From assembly GCA_036268775.1 (NCBI GenBank), contig DATATM010000025.1, forward strand, positions 141,265-205,264: a stretch of 64,000 nt of DNA. The letters run 5' to 3'. A program made the translations under genes and the position numbers. The notes under the pieces were generated by a model, which was not told the DNA's origin, did not search any database, and saw only the letters and a list, made by a program, of their open reading frames with translations. Shown here piece by piece: positions 52,448 to 60,047 of this stretch (the first letter of the stretch is position 1; each line of letters opens with the position of its first letter). This DNA is from DASZIT01 sp036268775. GTDB lineage: Bacteria > Actinomycetota > Acidimicrobiia > Acidimicrobiales > RAAP-2.

Positions 52448-54328
52448 ATGAGATCGGCCAAGCCACGGGGGTCACTTCGGCTTCGCTCCCGGCGATTCGC
52501 GAGCCTCCTGGCCGGCTTGGCTCTCGGACTCGGGTTGGTCGTCCCCCCCGGTGGGGTTCCCACCTCGTCGGCCAGCACTCCGGATTCCTCGGGCGCGGGC
52601 TACTGGTTGGTGGCCGCCGACGGCGGGGTGTTCGCCTACGGGAGCGCCAGGTTCTATGGCTCCGCCGGTGGAGCCCACCTCAACTCGCCGGTGGTGGGCA
52701 TAACGGCCAGTCCCGACGGGGCGGGCTACTGGTTGGTGGCCGCCGACGGCGGAATGTTCGCCTACGGCAACGCCGGCTTCTACGGCTCGGCGGGGGGGTC
52801 CCATCTCAACTCGCCGGTGGTGGGGATGGCGGCCAGCCCCGACGGGATGGGCTACCGGCTGGTGGCGGCCGACGGCGGTGTCTTCTCCTATGGTGACGCC
52901 GGCTTTTACGGCTCCGCAGGCGGGTCCCACCTCAACTCGCCGACAGTGGGCATGTCGGCCAGTCCCGACGGCGCGGGCTACCGGCTGGTGGCCGCCGACG
53001 GCGGAGTGTTCTCCTATGGTGACGCCGGCTTCTACGGCTCAGTCGGCGGGTCCCACCTCAACTCGCCGATAGTGGGCATGTCGGCCAGTCCCGACGGCGC
53101 GGGCTACTGGTTGGTGGCCGCCGACGGCGGGGTGTTCGCCTACGGGAGCGCCAGGTTCTATGGCTCCGCCGGTGGAGCCCACCTCAACTCGCCGGTGGTG
53201 GGCATGACGGCCAGCCCCGACGGGGCGGGCTACTGGCTGGTAGCGGCCGACGGGGGTGTCTTCTCCTATGGTGACGCTGGCTTTTACGGTTCCGCCGGCG
53301 GGTCCCAGCTCAACTCGCCGGTGGTGGGGATGACGGCCACTCATGGGTTCGCCGGAGCCGCCGGACCGACCGGCCCTCGTTCCATCGTGCAACTGGGTGA
53401 CTCGGTGGCCTCTGGTGAAGGCACCCTCTACGGATACACCTACAACTCCTCCAGCCAGACCTGGACCGGTGGCAACCTCAACGTCACCTGGCCGGGGCCG
53501 TACCCGCTCTGCCATGACTCCCCGGATGCCAACGGGCAACTGTTGGCCGCCCACTACGGGGCCCAATTCTCCCAATTCGCCTGCACCGGGGCGTCGTTCA
53601 CCAACGGGATCACCGCCCCCCGGGTGAATGCCGGTTACTTCTCCAACACCACCCTTCGACCCGCCGAGTTCGGGAATTGGTCCAACCAGACCAACCTGAA
53701 CCCCGACTACGACGCGGCCAAACCCGACCTGACCCTGGTGAGCATGGGGGCTGACGACGTCCAGTTCGTGGCGATCGTGGAGGCATGCATCGAGAATGCC
53801 TACGAGTACTACCTCGACCTGGCCAATCTCCAGTGCGTCCCCGGAAACCCGGGCTCGACCGTGACCCAGGACTTCACCAACTACTTGCCGACCCTGGAAC
53901 AGAACGTGAAGACTCTGGCCGGATGGATCGAGGCCCGGGGTCTGGCCGACGGGCTGGTTCCCAAGGCGGTCTTCACCGATTACTACGACCCCATGCCGGA
54001 GGGCTCGACCACCTGTCCCGACAGCAACTACCTGTACTCGGCCCAGACCCAGTACCTGTCGACCCTGCTCCACCAGCTCGACGCCGGCATCATCCAGACC
54101 ATCCAGGCCCTCAACGACCCCAACATCGTGGTCGCCGACCTTTCCAAAGCGCTGGTCGGGCACGAGTGGTGCACCAGCGATCCGTGGGCCTATGGCCTTT
54201 CCATCTATTCGGTGACGGACCCGAGCAGTTTCCAGTCCCAAGCCCCGTTCCATCCCACCCCTCGGGGACAACAACAGCTGGCCGATCTGATCGAGCCGGT
54301 CATCAACCGCCTGTACCCATCATCCTGA
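52448..54328 (+). CDS. Secreted protein: six-repeat propeller-like domain fused to SGNH hydrolase
   Basis: A 626-residue exported protein. A signal segment (about 13-38) is followed by six exact-length 42-residue repeats (residues 51-302, GYWLVAADGGVFAYGSARFYG type). From about 310 there is an SGNH/GDSL esterase domain: GDSVASGEG with Ser319, LVSMGADDVQF in block III (Gly-x-Asp-Asp rather than Gly-x-Asn-Asp) and PFHPTPRGQ with the catalytic His. The repeat domain may bind cell wall or polysaccharide and present the esterase; that is inference. ATG 52448 is 12 nt after the preceding stop. Confidence 0.8.
   Translation: MRSAKPRGSLRLRSRRFASLLAGLALGLGLVVPPGGVPTSSASTPDSSGAGYWLVAADGGVFAYGSARFYGSAGGAHLNSPVVGITASPDGAGYWLVAADGGMFAYGNAGFYGSAGGSHLNSPVVGMAASPDGMGYRLVAADGGVFSYGDAGFYGSAGGSHLNSPTVGMSASPDGAGYRLVAADGGVFSYGDAGFYGSVGGSHLNSPIVGMSASPDGAGYWLVAADGGVFAYGSARFYGSAGGAHLNSPVVGMTASPDGAGYWLVAADGGVFSYGDAGFYGSAGGSQLNSPVVGMTATHGFAGAAGPTGPRSIVQLGDSVASGEGTLYGYTYNSSSQTWTGGNLNVTWPGPYPLCHDSPDANGQLLAAHYGAQFSQFACTGASFTNGITAPRVNAGYFSNTTLRPAEFGNWSNQTNLNPDYDAAKPDLTLVSMGADDVQFVAIVEACIENAYEYYLDLANLQCVPGNPGSTVTQDFTNYLPTLEQNVKTLAGWIEARGLADGLVPKAVFTDYYDPMPEGSTTCPDSNYLYSAQTQYLSTLLHQLDAGIIQTIQALNDPNIVVADLSKALVGHEWCTSDPWAYGLSIYSVTDPSSFQSQAPFHPTPRGQQQLADLIEPVINRLYPSS
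52598..53353 (+). repeat. Six tandem 126-bp coding repeats
   Basis: Units begin at 52598, 52724, 52850, 52976, 53102 and 53228, each exactly 126 bp (42 codons, starting GGCTAC). Units 1 and 5 differ at only 2 of 126 positions that I can see. Units 3 and 4 are also nearly identical. Such homogeneity at the DNA level points to recent duplication or gene conversion and makes the array prone to copy-number change. Confidence 0.95.
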
Positions 54329-54336
54329 GCCGTCCC

Positions 54337-54354
54337 CACCCAGGAGCCTGGGTG
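54337..54354 (+). terminator. Hairpin after the SGNH repeat gene
   Basis: CACCCAGG (54337-54344) pairs perfectly with CCTGGGTG (54347-54354), leaving a 2-nt AG spacer (4-nt loop when the closing pair opens). It lies 8 nt after the stop codon of the hydrolase gene. There is no U-run, as is common in high-GC actinobacteria. Confidence 0.5.
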
Positions 54355-54423
54355 CGAACTAGGCGACCCTCTGCCCGGCCCGCGGTCCAAACCACACGTT
54401 CATCTCGATTCCACCACCAAAGC

Positions 54424-54440
54424 GATCACCAGCGGTGATC
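54424..54440. promoter_or_regulatory. Inverted repeat just upstream of the DUF1003-like gene
   Basis: GATCACC (54424-54430) and GGTGATC (54434-54440) form a perfect 7-bp inverted repeat with a 3-nt spacer. It ends 3 nt before the AGAAAGG ribosome site of the gene at 54455. It could be a repressor operator or an mRNA stem that controls access to the ribosome site. Confidence 0.4.
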
Positions 54441-54454
54441 CTAGAAAGGCAGTC

Positions 54455-54961
54455 ATGTCCAATCAGTTGTTAGACATTCCAAAACCAGTAAGAACTCAAC
54501 ATCATCTCGGACAAGCAGTCAGCATCAAAGGATTGAAAGCTGATATGCAAAAAGTGGACGGCGTCAACGCGAAAATAGCCGTCTTCATAACCTCACTGGT
54601 TGGCTCAATGTGGATGGCCTACCTGTTCTCCCTCATCGCCCTCACCAGCTTGCCCGCCATCATCACCCAAACCGGGTGGGTGGCGAGGGGCACATTTCCG
54701 ACCTGGCTGACGTCCGCGGGTCTCATCCTCATCGTGGCGTGGGTCGCTCAGACGTTCATCCAGCTAGTGCTGCTCTCCGTCATCATGGTCGGTCAGAACG
54801 TGCAATCCATCGCCAGTGACGCTCGGTCAGAGCACACCTACGAGGACACCGTGAAGATCATCGACGCTCTCGACATCCACACCGCCGGAGGGATCAAAGA
54901 CCTTCGTGATTCCCTCACCGAATACATGGATGAGAAATTCAACGCCCTCGCCCAGAAGTGA
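54455..54961 (+). CDS. Small membrane protein, DUF1003-like
   Basis: A 168-residue protein with two hydrophobic spans (about 42-72 and 83-112), then a polar C-terminal tail QNVQSIASDARSEHTYEDTVKIIDAL. The second span plus the MVGQNVQ.IASDAR segment resembles DUF1003 membrane proteins, whose function is unknown. The first 35 codons are markedly AT-rich compared with the genome, as in the repeat gene upstream. It converges on the encapsulin operon with a 54-nt gap; there is no evidence that it belongs to that system. Confidence 0.6.
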   Translation: MSNQLLDIPKPVRTQHHLGQAVSIKGLKADMQKVDGVNAKIAVFITSLVGSMWMAYLFSLIALTSLPAIITQTGWVARGTFPTWLTSAGLILIVAWVAQTFIQLVLLSVIMVGQNVQSIASDARSEHTYEDTVKIIDALDIHTAGGIKDLRDSLTEYMDEKFNALAQK

Positions 54962-55015
54962 CGAGAGGCTGCCAGCCGGCCCGGTGGCGGGAGGACACGA
55001 AACTCACGACGACTC

Positions 55016-55822
55016 TTAGACGTAGGCCAGGTGCACCGCGGCTTGGGGCGTGTTGATCTGGAAGGTCAGACTCTCCTCGATGTACAGTGCCACCGAGGTG
55101 GCGGTACTGGAGCTGTAGCCGATGGAGAAGTCCTCGCCAACGGTCAGCTCGAAGTCCCCGCCGCGCTGGCTGAGCACCACCGCGCCGTCCACCGCCGGCG
55201 CCCATACCACCGGGCCGTCGAGGATCTGGCGGAGATGTTCGAACACCGGGTAGCCGCCGTGTTCGGTGGTCTCGGTCACTCCGGTGAAGCATCGGGCCCC
55301 GAGGGCGATGGCGTAGGGACCGGCCACGTCGGCGGCCCGAAGGACGGCCACCGCCTGAGCCACGTGCTCCGGATAGTGGGAGTAGTCATCGCTGATGGCC
55401 ACCGCGCCATGGGGTGAGGCGGTCACCATGCCGCGGATGCCACCGGGCTCGTAGCCATGGAAGACCATCTGGTCCTCGGCCAGGGCGGCCGCCCGTCCAG
55501 CGGCGATCACCGCGTCGAGATCGATGTCGGTGGCGCCTCGCTCGGCCGCGGCCAATTCGACCCGATCCAGCGAGAACGATGCCCGTACCTCGACCAGGGG
55601 CATCACCTGGCGGCCGGCGGTCTCGACCCCCTCGATCGAGCCACTGTCCAGCGCCTCGATCCGGCCCAGATCCACCGCCGACTGGTTCCATCCCACCGGC
55701 CCGGTGAAATCGACCAGCTTGCGGGCCGCCAGGAAGTGCTTGATCGAACGGCTGGCCTCCGCGTCGATCTGTTCCCAGGCACCGTCGGCAACCGGTGCCA
55801 GCTCTCGCATCAAATGGTTCAT
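55016..55822 (-). CDS. Encapsulin shell protein (family 1, linocin M18-like)
   Basis: A 268-residue HK97-fold shell protein that self-assembles into an icosahedral nanocompartment. The N-terminal signature is MNHLMRELAPVADGAWEQID followed by EASRSIKHFLAARKLVDF and TGPVGWN, as in actinobacterial encapsulins. The middle contains RASFSLDRVELAAAERG, and the C-terminus ends TFQINTPQAAVHLAYV. Length and motifs are typical. The N-terminal helix is where cargo peptides dock in known systems. Its ATG overlaps the stop of the upstream haem-barrel gene (ATGA), so shell and putative cargo are translationally coupled. No DyP peroxidase or ferritin gene is nearby. Confidence 0.92.
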   Translation of the reverse strand: MNHLMRELAPVADGAWEQIDAEASRSIKHFLAARKLVDFTGPVGWNQSAVDLGRIEALDSGSIEGVETAGRQVMPLVEVRASFSLDRVELAAAERGATDIDLDAVIAAGRAAALAEDQMVFHGYEPGGIRGMVTASPHGAVAISDDYSHYPEHVAQAVAVLRAADVAGPYAIALGARCFTGVTETTEHGGYPVFEHLRQILDGPVVWAPAVDGAVVLSQRGGDFELTVGEDFSIGYSSSTATSVALYIEESLTFQINTPQAAVHLAYV

Positions 55823-56544
55823 GGCAGCATCCTGCTTTCGCTTCGTAGGTTTCCTATACCCAGGGTTGTGTCTGAACTATCGGGACCCGCACGGTCGATG
55901 GCGGCCTGAGCCAGGGGGTTGGGGGTGGGCAAGGCAATTCGGGTCAGGGTATTGCGATCGATGTGGGAGAAGGGCTCGTCACGATCGGGGACGTCGAGTA
56001 CCCCTTCCTCCTCGTACGACCAGGTGCCGTTGGGATGCACGCTGATCGTCATCCGGTAACTGAGGGTCCGGAACGCCTGATTGAGGAAGGGGTTCGAGAC
56101 GATGCCGTAGACATCGGAGCCCAACCTGGCTCGAACCTCGAATTCGGTGGCATCGGGCTCGGCGGTACCCCCGGCCAGGAGCGCCTGACCCCGAGGGATT
56201 CCGAGGGTGAGGGTGACGGTGTTGGTGGCCGGCTCCCAGAGCCAGTAGCCGACCTGGTCATGGAATGTTTCGGTCTCCCCGGGCTTCACGATGTGGGTGT
56301 GATAGCGGAGGCCGTAGAACAGTTGGGGGCCGTTGGTCTGGCGGTCGATCGGCTGCAGCTCATAGCGCTCGACGAAGTTGTTCTGCTCGGCGCCGTCGGC
56401 CACCGGGTGCTCGTCCGAGCCCTTGGCGCTCTCCCAGATTCCGGCCAGCGGGGTGAGCGGACCGAGGTTCGCCAAGGTATCGGGATCGCCGGCGGGCTCG
56501 GTGTAGATGTCCTCCCCGTAGGGCTCCACGCCGGTCCAACTCAT
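55819..56544 (-). CDS. Nitrobindin-like haem-barrel protein with encapsulin-targeting C-terminus
   Basis: A 241-residue protein. Residues 25-205 fit the nitrobindin/THAP4-type (DUF1794) beta-barrel: LGPLTPLAGIWES, then FHDQVGYWLWEP (95-106), LGIPRGQALLAGG, and SYRMTISVH before FSHIDRNTLTRI, where His194 is the candidate haem ligand. Nitrobindins bind haem b and isomerise peroxynitrite. A linker (206-226) leads to LGIGNLRS (228-235), very like encapsulin cargo-loading peptides (SLGIGSLKG-type). It is coupled to the encapsulin gene by ATGA. The start at ATG 56544 follows AGGGAA. Haem binding and loading are inferred. Confidence 0.8.
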   Translation of the reverse strand: MSWTGVEPYGEDIYTEPAGDPDTLANLGPLTPLAGIWESAKGSDEHPVADGAEQNNFVERYELQPIDRQTNGPQLFYGLRYHTHIVKPGETETFHDQVGYWLWEPATNTVTLTLGIPRGQALLAGGTAEPDATEFEVRARLGSDVYGIVSNPFLNQAFRTLSYRMTISVHPNGTWSYEEEGVLDVPDRDEPFSHIDRNTLTRIALPTPNPLAQAAIDRAGPDSSDTTLGIGNLRSESRMLP

Positions 56545-56727
56545 GATCGCCAGTTCCCTTCGCTCGCCTCGACGCCTATCGGTCTCTGTGCAGCGCCACC
56601 GTCGGCGGGAGATCGAAGGACCCTCGCACGTCGGAACCCTGACAATGCGGGACAGGGAGCGCCTCAGCTGCGATCCTATCGTCGCCGTCGTCATGGCGTC
56701 CCGCCCGGGCGGGCGCCCGGAATGCCC

Positions 56728-57324
56728 TCAGCCGGGCCGGGACCACGGGGTGTCGTTGAACCGGTTGAGGACCGGCCCGTTGGCTCCCCACGACACCCGG
56801 GTCATCGACGCGGTGGCCAAATAGAGTCGCCAGGCGCCCTCGTCGCCGAGGCCCACTGCCCAGCAGGTGGCGGCTTTGATGGGCGAAACGTGGCTGACTA
56901 CCACCACGTCGCCGGGCCCGCGGGCACCCTCTCCATCGGCGGCGAACAACTCGTCGCACGCCTTTCGCACCCGGATGCCGACCTCGGCCAAGGACTCGCC
57001 TCCCGGAGGCCGGAAATGAGCGTCCTCCCGCCACCGCAGCCAGACTTCCGACGGCACCTCCCCGAGGCGCTGGCCGTCGAATTCGCCGTAGTCGACTTCG
57101 ATCCATCGCGGATCGAGCTCCACCGGCAGCCCCAGTCCGAGAGCGTCGGCGGTGTCGCGGGCCCGAGCCAACGGGCTGGAGATCACCCGGGTGACCCCTT
57201 GGAGCGAGGATCCGAGCGAGCGGGCCTGTTCGAGGCCACGTTCGGTCAGAGGGGCGTCCAATCGGCCGAGGAGCAGCCCGTCGGCGTTCCCGGTCGACTC
57301 ACCGTGCCGCACCAGGATCAGCAC
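56728..57324 (-). CDS. Histidine phosphatase family protein (phosphoglycerate mutase-like)
   Basis: A 198-residue branch-1 histidine phosphatase. The catalytic RHGE motif is LVRHGESTGNADGLLLGR at the N-terminus and the second histidine lies in VVVVSHVSPIKA. Positions and length fit alpha-ribazole phosphatases and phosphoserine/phosphoglycerate phosphatases; substrate unknown. It starts at GTG 57324, 57 nt after the zinc-ribbon gene stop, in a minus-strand series. Confidence 0.82.
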   Translation of the reverse strand: MLILVRHGESTGNADGLLLGRLDAPLTERGLEQARSLGSSLQGVTRVISSPLARARDTADALGLGLPVELDPRWIEVDYGEFDGQRLGEVPSEVWLRWREDAHFRPPGGESLAEVGIRVRKACDELFAADGEGARGPGDVVVVSHVSPIKAATCWAVGLGDEGAWRLYLATASMTRVSWGANGPVLNRFNDTPWSRPG

Positions 57325-57381
57325 CGTGCTGGCCCGGCCGATCTGGACCTTCTCAACAGCGACCCCCTCAACGGCATCGGC

Positions 57382-58098
57382 TCAGTGCACCAGAATGCGA
57401 CCGCACTGGTCACAGGTGGCGAACTCGTCAGCGGGAAGGCGGCGAATGCGCTCCACTTCCTTGGACGGGAGGGTGAGGTGGCAGCCGTCGCACCGGTCTC
57501 CGACCAGGCGGGCCGCCCCTACCCCACCGAGGTGGGAGCGAAGCTTCTCGTACTGGTCGGCGAGATCGGGCGGGAGCCGGATGGCCTGCTCGGCCCGGGC
57601 TGCCTCTTCGACCCCGATCGCCTGGTCGATACGGGCGACTTCTTGGCTGACTTCCCCTTGGAGCCGGCCGGCATCGGCGGCGAGCGACGCCGCCGCCACC
57701 TCGTTCGCCTCCAGGGCGGCGTCGAGCGGGTCTTCCTCGTCGACCAGCGCGAGTTCGAGTTCCTCCAGCTGGGCCTGCCGCTCGGCCAGGTGATGCACCT
57801 CGCCGTCCATGGCCTGCAGGTCCCGGGAGGCGGATACCCCGCCGGTCAACATCCGCTGCTCGATCTCGTGCCGGCGCTTGGTGGCGGCGGCGATCTGCTC
57901 CTCGAGGGAGGTCTGCCGGGCCTTCAAGTCCTCGACCTGGCTCCGGATGACCGACCCCTCGGCGGTCAGCTGCGCCCGGCCTGCCTCCACCCGGTCCAGT
58001 TCGGCCTGCTCAGGGAGGGTCTGCCGGCGATGTCGGAGCTGATCGAGGGTGGTGTCGTGGTGCTGGACTTCCAAAAGGGTGTCGAACGGCTCAGCCAT
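57382..58098 (-). CDS. Coiled-coil protein with C-terminal zinc ribbon (C4-type)
   Basis: A 238-residue protein. Residues 5-170 are a long antiparallel coiled coil rich in Glu, Gln, Arg and Leu. The last 50 residues hold a zinc ribbon with Cys pairs in RCDGCHLTLP and ATCDQCGRIL. This is the CT398/CdsZ-like layout, frequent in actinobacteria next to RNase H or Nif3-like genes. Nucleic-acid or protein scaffolding is plausible but unproven. ATG 58098 was preferred over GTG 58101 because AAAGGA then has 6-nt spacing. It overlaps the Nudix stop. Confidence 0.78.
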   Translation of the reverse strand: MAEPFDTLLEVQHHDTTLDQLRHRRQTLPEQAELDRVEAGRAQLTAEGSVIRSQVEDLKARQTSLEEQIAAATKRRHEIEQRMLTGGVSASRDLQAMDGEVHHLAERQAQLEELELALVDEEDPLDAALEANEVAAASLAADAGRLQGEVSQEVARIDQAIGVEEAARAEQAIRLPPDLADQYEKLRSHLGGVGAARLVGDRCDGCHLTLPSKEVERIRRLPADEFATCDQCGRILVH

Positions 58099-58663
58099 CA
58101 CGGGTCCTTTCGCTCGCCCCCGGGATGGGCACCGAGGTATCGATGACTCTATGGGTCGTCCGCAGCGCCCCGAGTAGGGAGTCGTCGGCCATCTCCACCG
58201 CCTCGTGCCAGGTGAACCAGGCCACCTCCTGGCTCTCGTCCGGCGGTGGGGCCGGATCCTGGTCGGGGGCGAACATCAGGTAGCGGACATCAAGGTGGAT
58301 GTGGGCATTGGCCGCCGGGTGGACATCCACGTGGACAATCAGCGGTCCATCGGGCGGATGGGCGAGAGGCAGCCCCGTCTCTTCCTCGCACTCCCTCAAC
58401 GCCGCCTCCGCCGGGGTCTCCCCCGGCTCGATGTGACCGCCCGGTTGCATCCACATCTTCAGCCGGCGGTGCTTGTGGAGGATCACCCCCCGGACCCCGA
58501 CCACGATGCCCGACCCGGTCACGTGGGTGAGGTCGGCGTTCTCGTCGAAGGGTCGCTCGAGCCGGTCGAGCTCCGCCAAAAAGGAATCCCGGGCCGCCGC
58601 CTCCCGCCGATCGCCGGGTTGGTGGGCCCGGACAGCCACCCGGAGCTCCTCGACGGCGTTCAC
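58091..58663 (-). CDS. Nudix hydrolase
   Basis: A 190-residue Nudix-fold pyrophosphohydrolase. The Nudix box is GGHIEPGETPAEAALRECEEETGL, with the Gly, Glu and REccEE positions intact. An N-terminal helical part (about 1-45) precedes the core. Family members clear nucleotide or coenzyme diphosphates; the substrate is unknown. The GTG at 58663 overlaps the DUF480 stop (GTGA) and the zinc-ribbon gene overlaps its own end, giving a tight three-gene unit. Confidence 0.82.
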   Translation of the reverse strand: MNAVEELRVAVRAHQPGDRREAAARDSFLAELDRLERPFDENADLTHVTGSGIVVGVRGVILHKHRRLKMWMQPGGHIEPGETPAEAALRECEEETGLPLAHPPDGPLIVHVDVHPAANAHIHLDVRYLMFAPDQDPAPPPDESQEVAWFTWHEAVEMADDSLLGALRTTHRVIDTSVPIPGASERTRDG

Positions 58664-59421
58664 GGGGTGCCACCCACGTCGATACCCAGTTCCGCCTTCA
58701 GGGCATCGAGATCACGGCGCAGCGCGGCGACCTGGTCGGACAACTCCTCCACCTGTTGGAGGGCGGAGGCAGCCAGCTCCGGTTCCCTCCGGGCGGTCCC
58801 GTCCCGGCTCGGGACCCCGGGGAGCGACGACAGCCGGCGGGGCACCTCAGGCGAAAATGCCGGCTCAGGCTCGGCGGTCGGTTCGGCCGTCGAGCCGGAC
58901 AGGCTGTCCCCCAGCCGGTGGACGAAACGGCCTTCCTTCTGACCGGGACGGCGAGGCACCGGCGCCACCAGGCCCCCGGCGTGGTCCTCCAGCAACTCGA
59001 GTTCGTGAGCGACGTGGCGGAGGTCGTCGAACTGCGCCATCCGCTCGCACCGGGTCCGGATCTCGCCGATCGTCTGGGGGCCGCGGAGCATCAGCACCGC
59101 CAGGATCGCCAGCTGCGGCTCATCCACCCCCAAGGCATCCCGGAGCACGTGCTCGTAGCGGAGTACCGACCGGCCATGGGTCGGATGGACGAACCGGGTC
59201 AGCCCCTTCTGCTTGAGGGTCCGGACGGCCAGCTCGGCGGTGGCCTCGTCATAGGAGACCACCGGCTCGCGATTGGAAGCCTGATTGCAGGCCAGGGTCA
59301 ACGCGTTGAGGGACAACGGGTACTGCTGGGGGGTGGTCAGCTGCTTCTCGATGAGACAGCCGAGTACCCGGATCTCCTCCGAGGAGAGCTCAGGCCGGTC
59401 GACCCCAGCTGCCATCGTCAT
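58660..59421 (-). CDS. DUF480/YceH family protein
   Basis: A 253-residue protein. The YceH signature is LSSEEIRVLGCLIEKQLTTPQQYPLSLNALTLACNQASNREPV, two winged-helix domains follow, and RGPQTIGEIRTRCERM recurs. After a Pro/Ser/Glu-rich linker the C-terminus has a predicted coiled coil (VEELSDQVAALRRDLDALKAEL). The function of YceH proteins is unknown; DNA binding is possible from the fold. ATG 59421 or 59415 are both possible. It starts the Nudix/zinc-ribbon unit. Confidence 0.82.
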   Translation of the reverse strand: MTMAAGVDRPELSSEEIRVLGCLIEKQLTTPQQYPLSLNALTLACNQASNREPVVSYDEATAELAVRTLKQKGLTRFVHPTHGRSVLRYEHVLRDALGVDEPQLAILAVLMLRGPQTIGEIRTRCERMAQFDDLRHVAHELELLEDHAGGLVAPVPRRPGQKEGRFVHRLGDSLSGSTAEPTAEPEPAFSPEVPRRLSSLPGVPSRDGTARREPELAASALQQVEELSDQVAALRRDLDALKAELGIDVGGTP

Positions 59422-59533
59422 CGGGCTCCAGTCTTCCGTGGGACCCGCCAGAGTATTGGTTGGACAGGAGCCGTGTCGGCCGCTGGCTCGGAAGGGCCGG
59501 AACTCGGGTTCCGGCACCGCCCCACCGCCCGGT

Positions 59534-59764
59534 TCAGGCGGACTTGCGACGCTGACGGTGGATCCGGCGGCGTTCGCGCTCGGTGGCCCCGCCCCAGATG
59601 CCCTCTCGTTCCCGGCTGGCCAACGCATGCTCGAGGCAAGCCTCCCGGACCGCGCATTGATCACAGATAGCCTTAGCTTCACCTGCCTCCTCGTCGGAGA
59701 TCGGGTAGAAAACATCTGGATCGATGCCCCGGCAGGCGGCGTGCTTGCGCCAGGTGGCACTCAT
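59534..59764 (-). CDS. WhiB-family iron-sulfur regulator
   Basis: A 76-residue WhiB-like transcription factor. The four cysteines that bind a [4Fe-4S] cluster are Cys11, Cys34, Cys37 and Cys43; the GIWGG turn is at 55-59, and a basic C-terminus (RERRRIHRQRRK) contacts DNA. WhiB proteins are restricted to actinobacteria and their phages and work through the main sigma factor. It stands alone, with an inverted repeat 30-69 nt upstream of its start. The close match to the minimal WhiB length suggests a WhiB1/WhiB2-like type, not assigned. Confidence 0.93.
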   Translation of the reverse strand: MSATWRKHAACRGIDPDVFYPISDEEAGEAKAICDQCAVREACLEHALASREREGIWGGATERERRRIHRQRRKSA

Positions 59765-59793
59765 GGGAACGTCACTTTCTCACTGTTGAATAG

Positions 59794-59833
59794 GGTCACT
59801 GGACATTCCGCCAGGTTGATTGCACCAGTGACC
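59794..59833. promoter_or_regulatory. Inverted repeat in the whiB upstream region
   Basis: GGTCACTGG (59794-59802) and CCAGTGACC (59825-59833) are perfect 9-bp inverted repeats with a 22-nt spacer. Half-site centres are 31 bp apart, about three helical turns. Location 30-69 nt upstream of the whiB start suits an operator for a dimeric or looping regulator. The 283-nt intergenic region holds no other obvious gene. Confidence 0.45.
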
Positions 59834-60047
59834 AGGGAATACGCGGTCTACCGGTGAAATAGGGCGGAAAGGACAGTATGGCCCAGGAAGGCCCGGCATG
59901 TCCACCCTTAGCACCAATTTCGGGCAGTGGGCGCCATTCGGGTGGAACCAGCCGGGTCGGGTGCCTGGGGATGCCCCAGGCGTGATCCCCTAGGATCACC
60001 TCACGTCGGATCCCGGAGGTCGGGATCGGTTGACCAAGGGGGACGAC

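Noticed and set aside
52598..53353. Regular tandem repeats that could suggest a CRISPR array
   Set aside because: Units are 126-bp, in frame and without unique spacers; they encode protein repeats.
54455..54961. Possible third member of the encapsulin operon
   Set aside because: It is on the opposite strand, convergent, and has no loading peptide or related domain.
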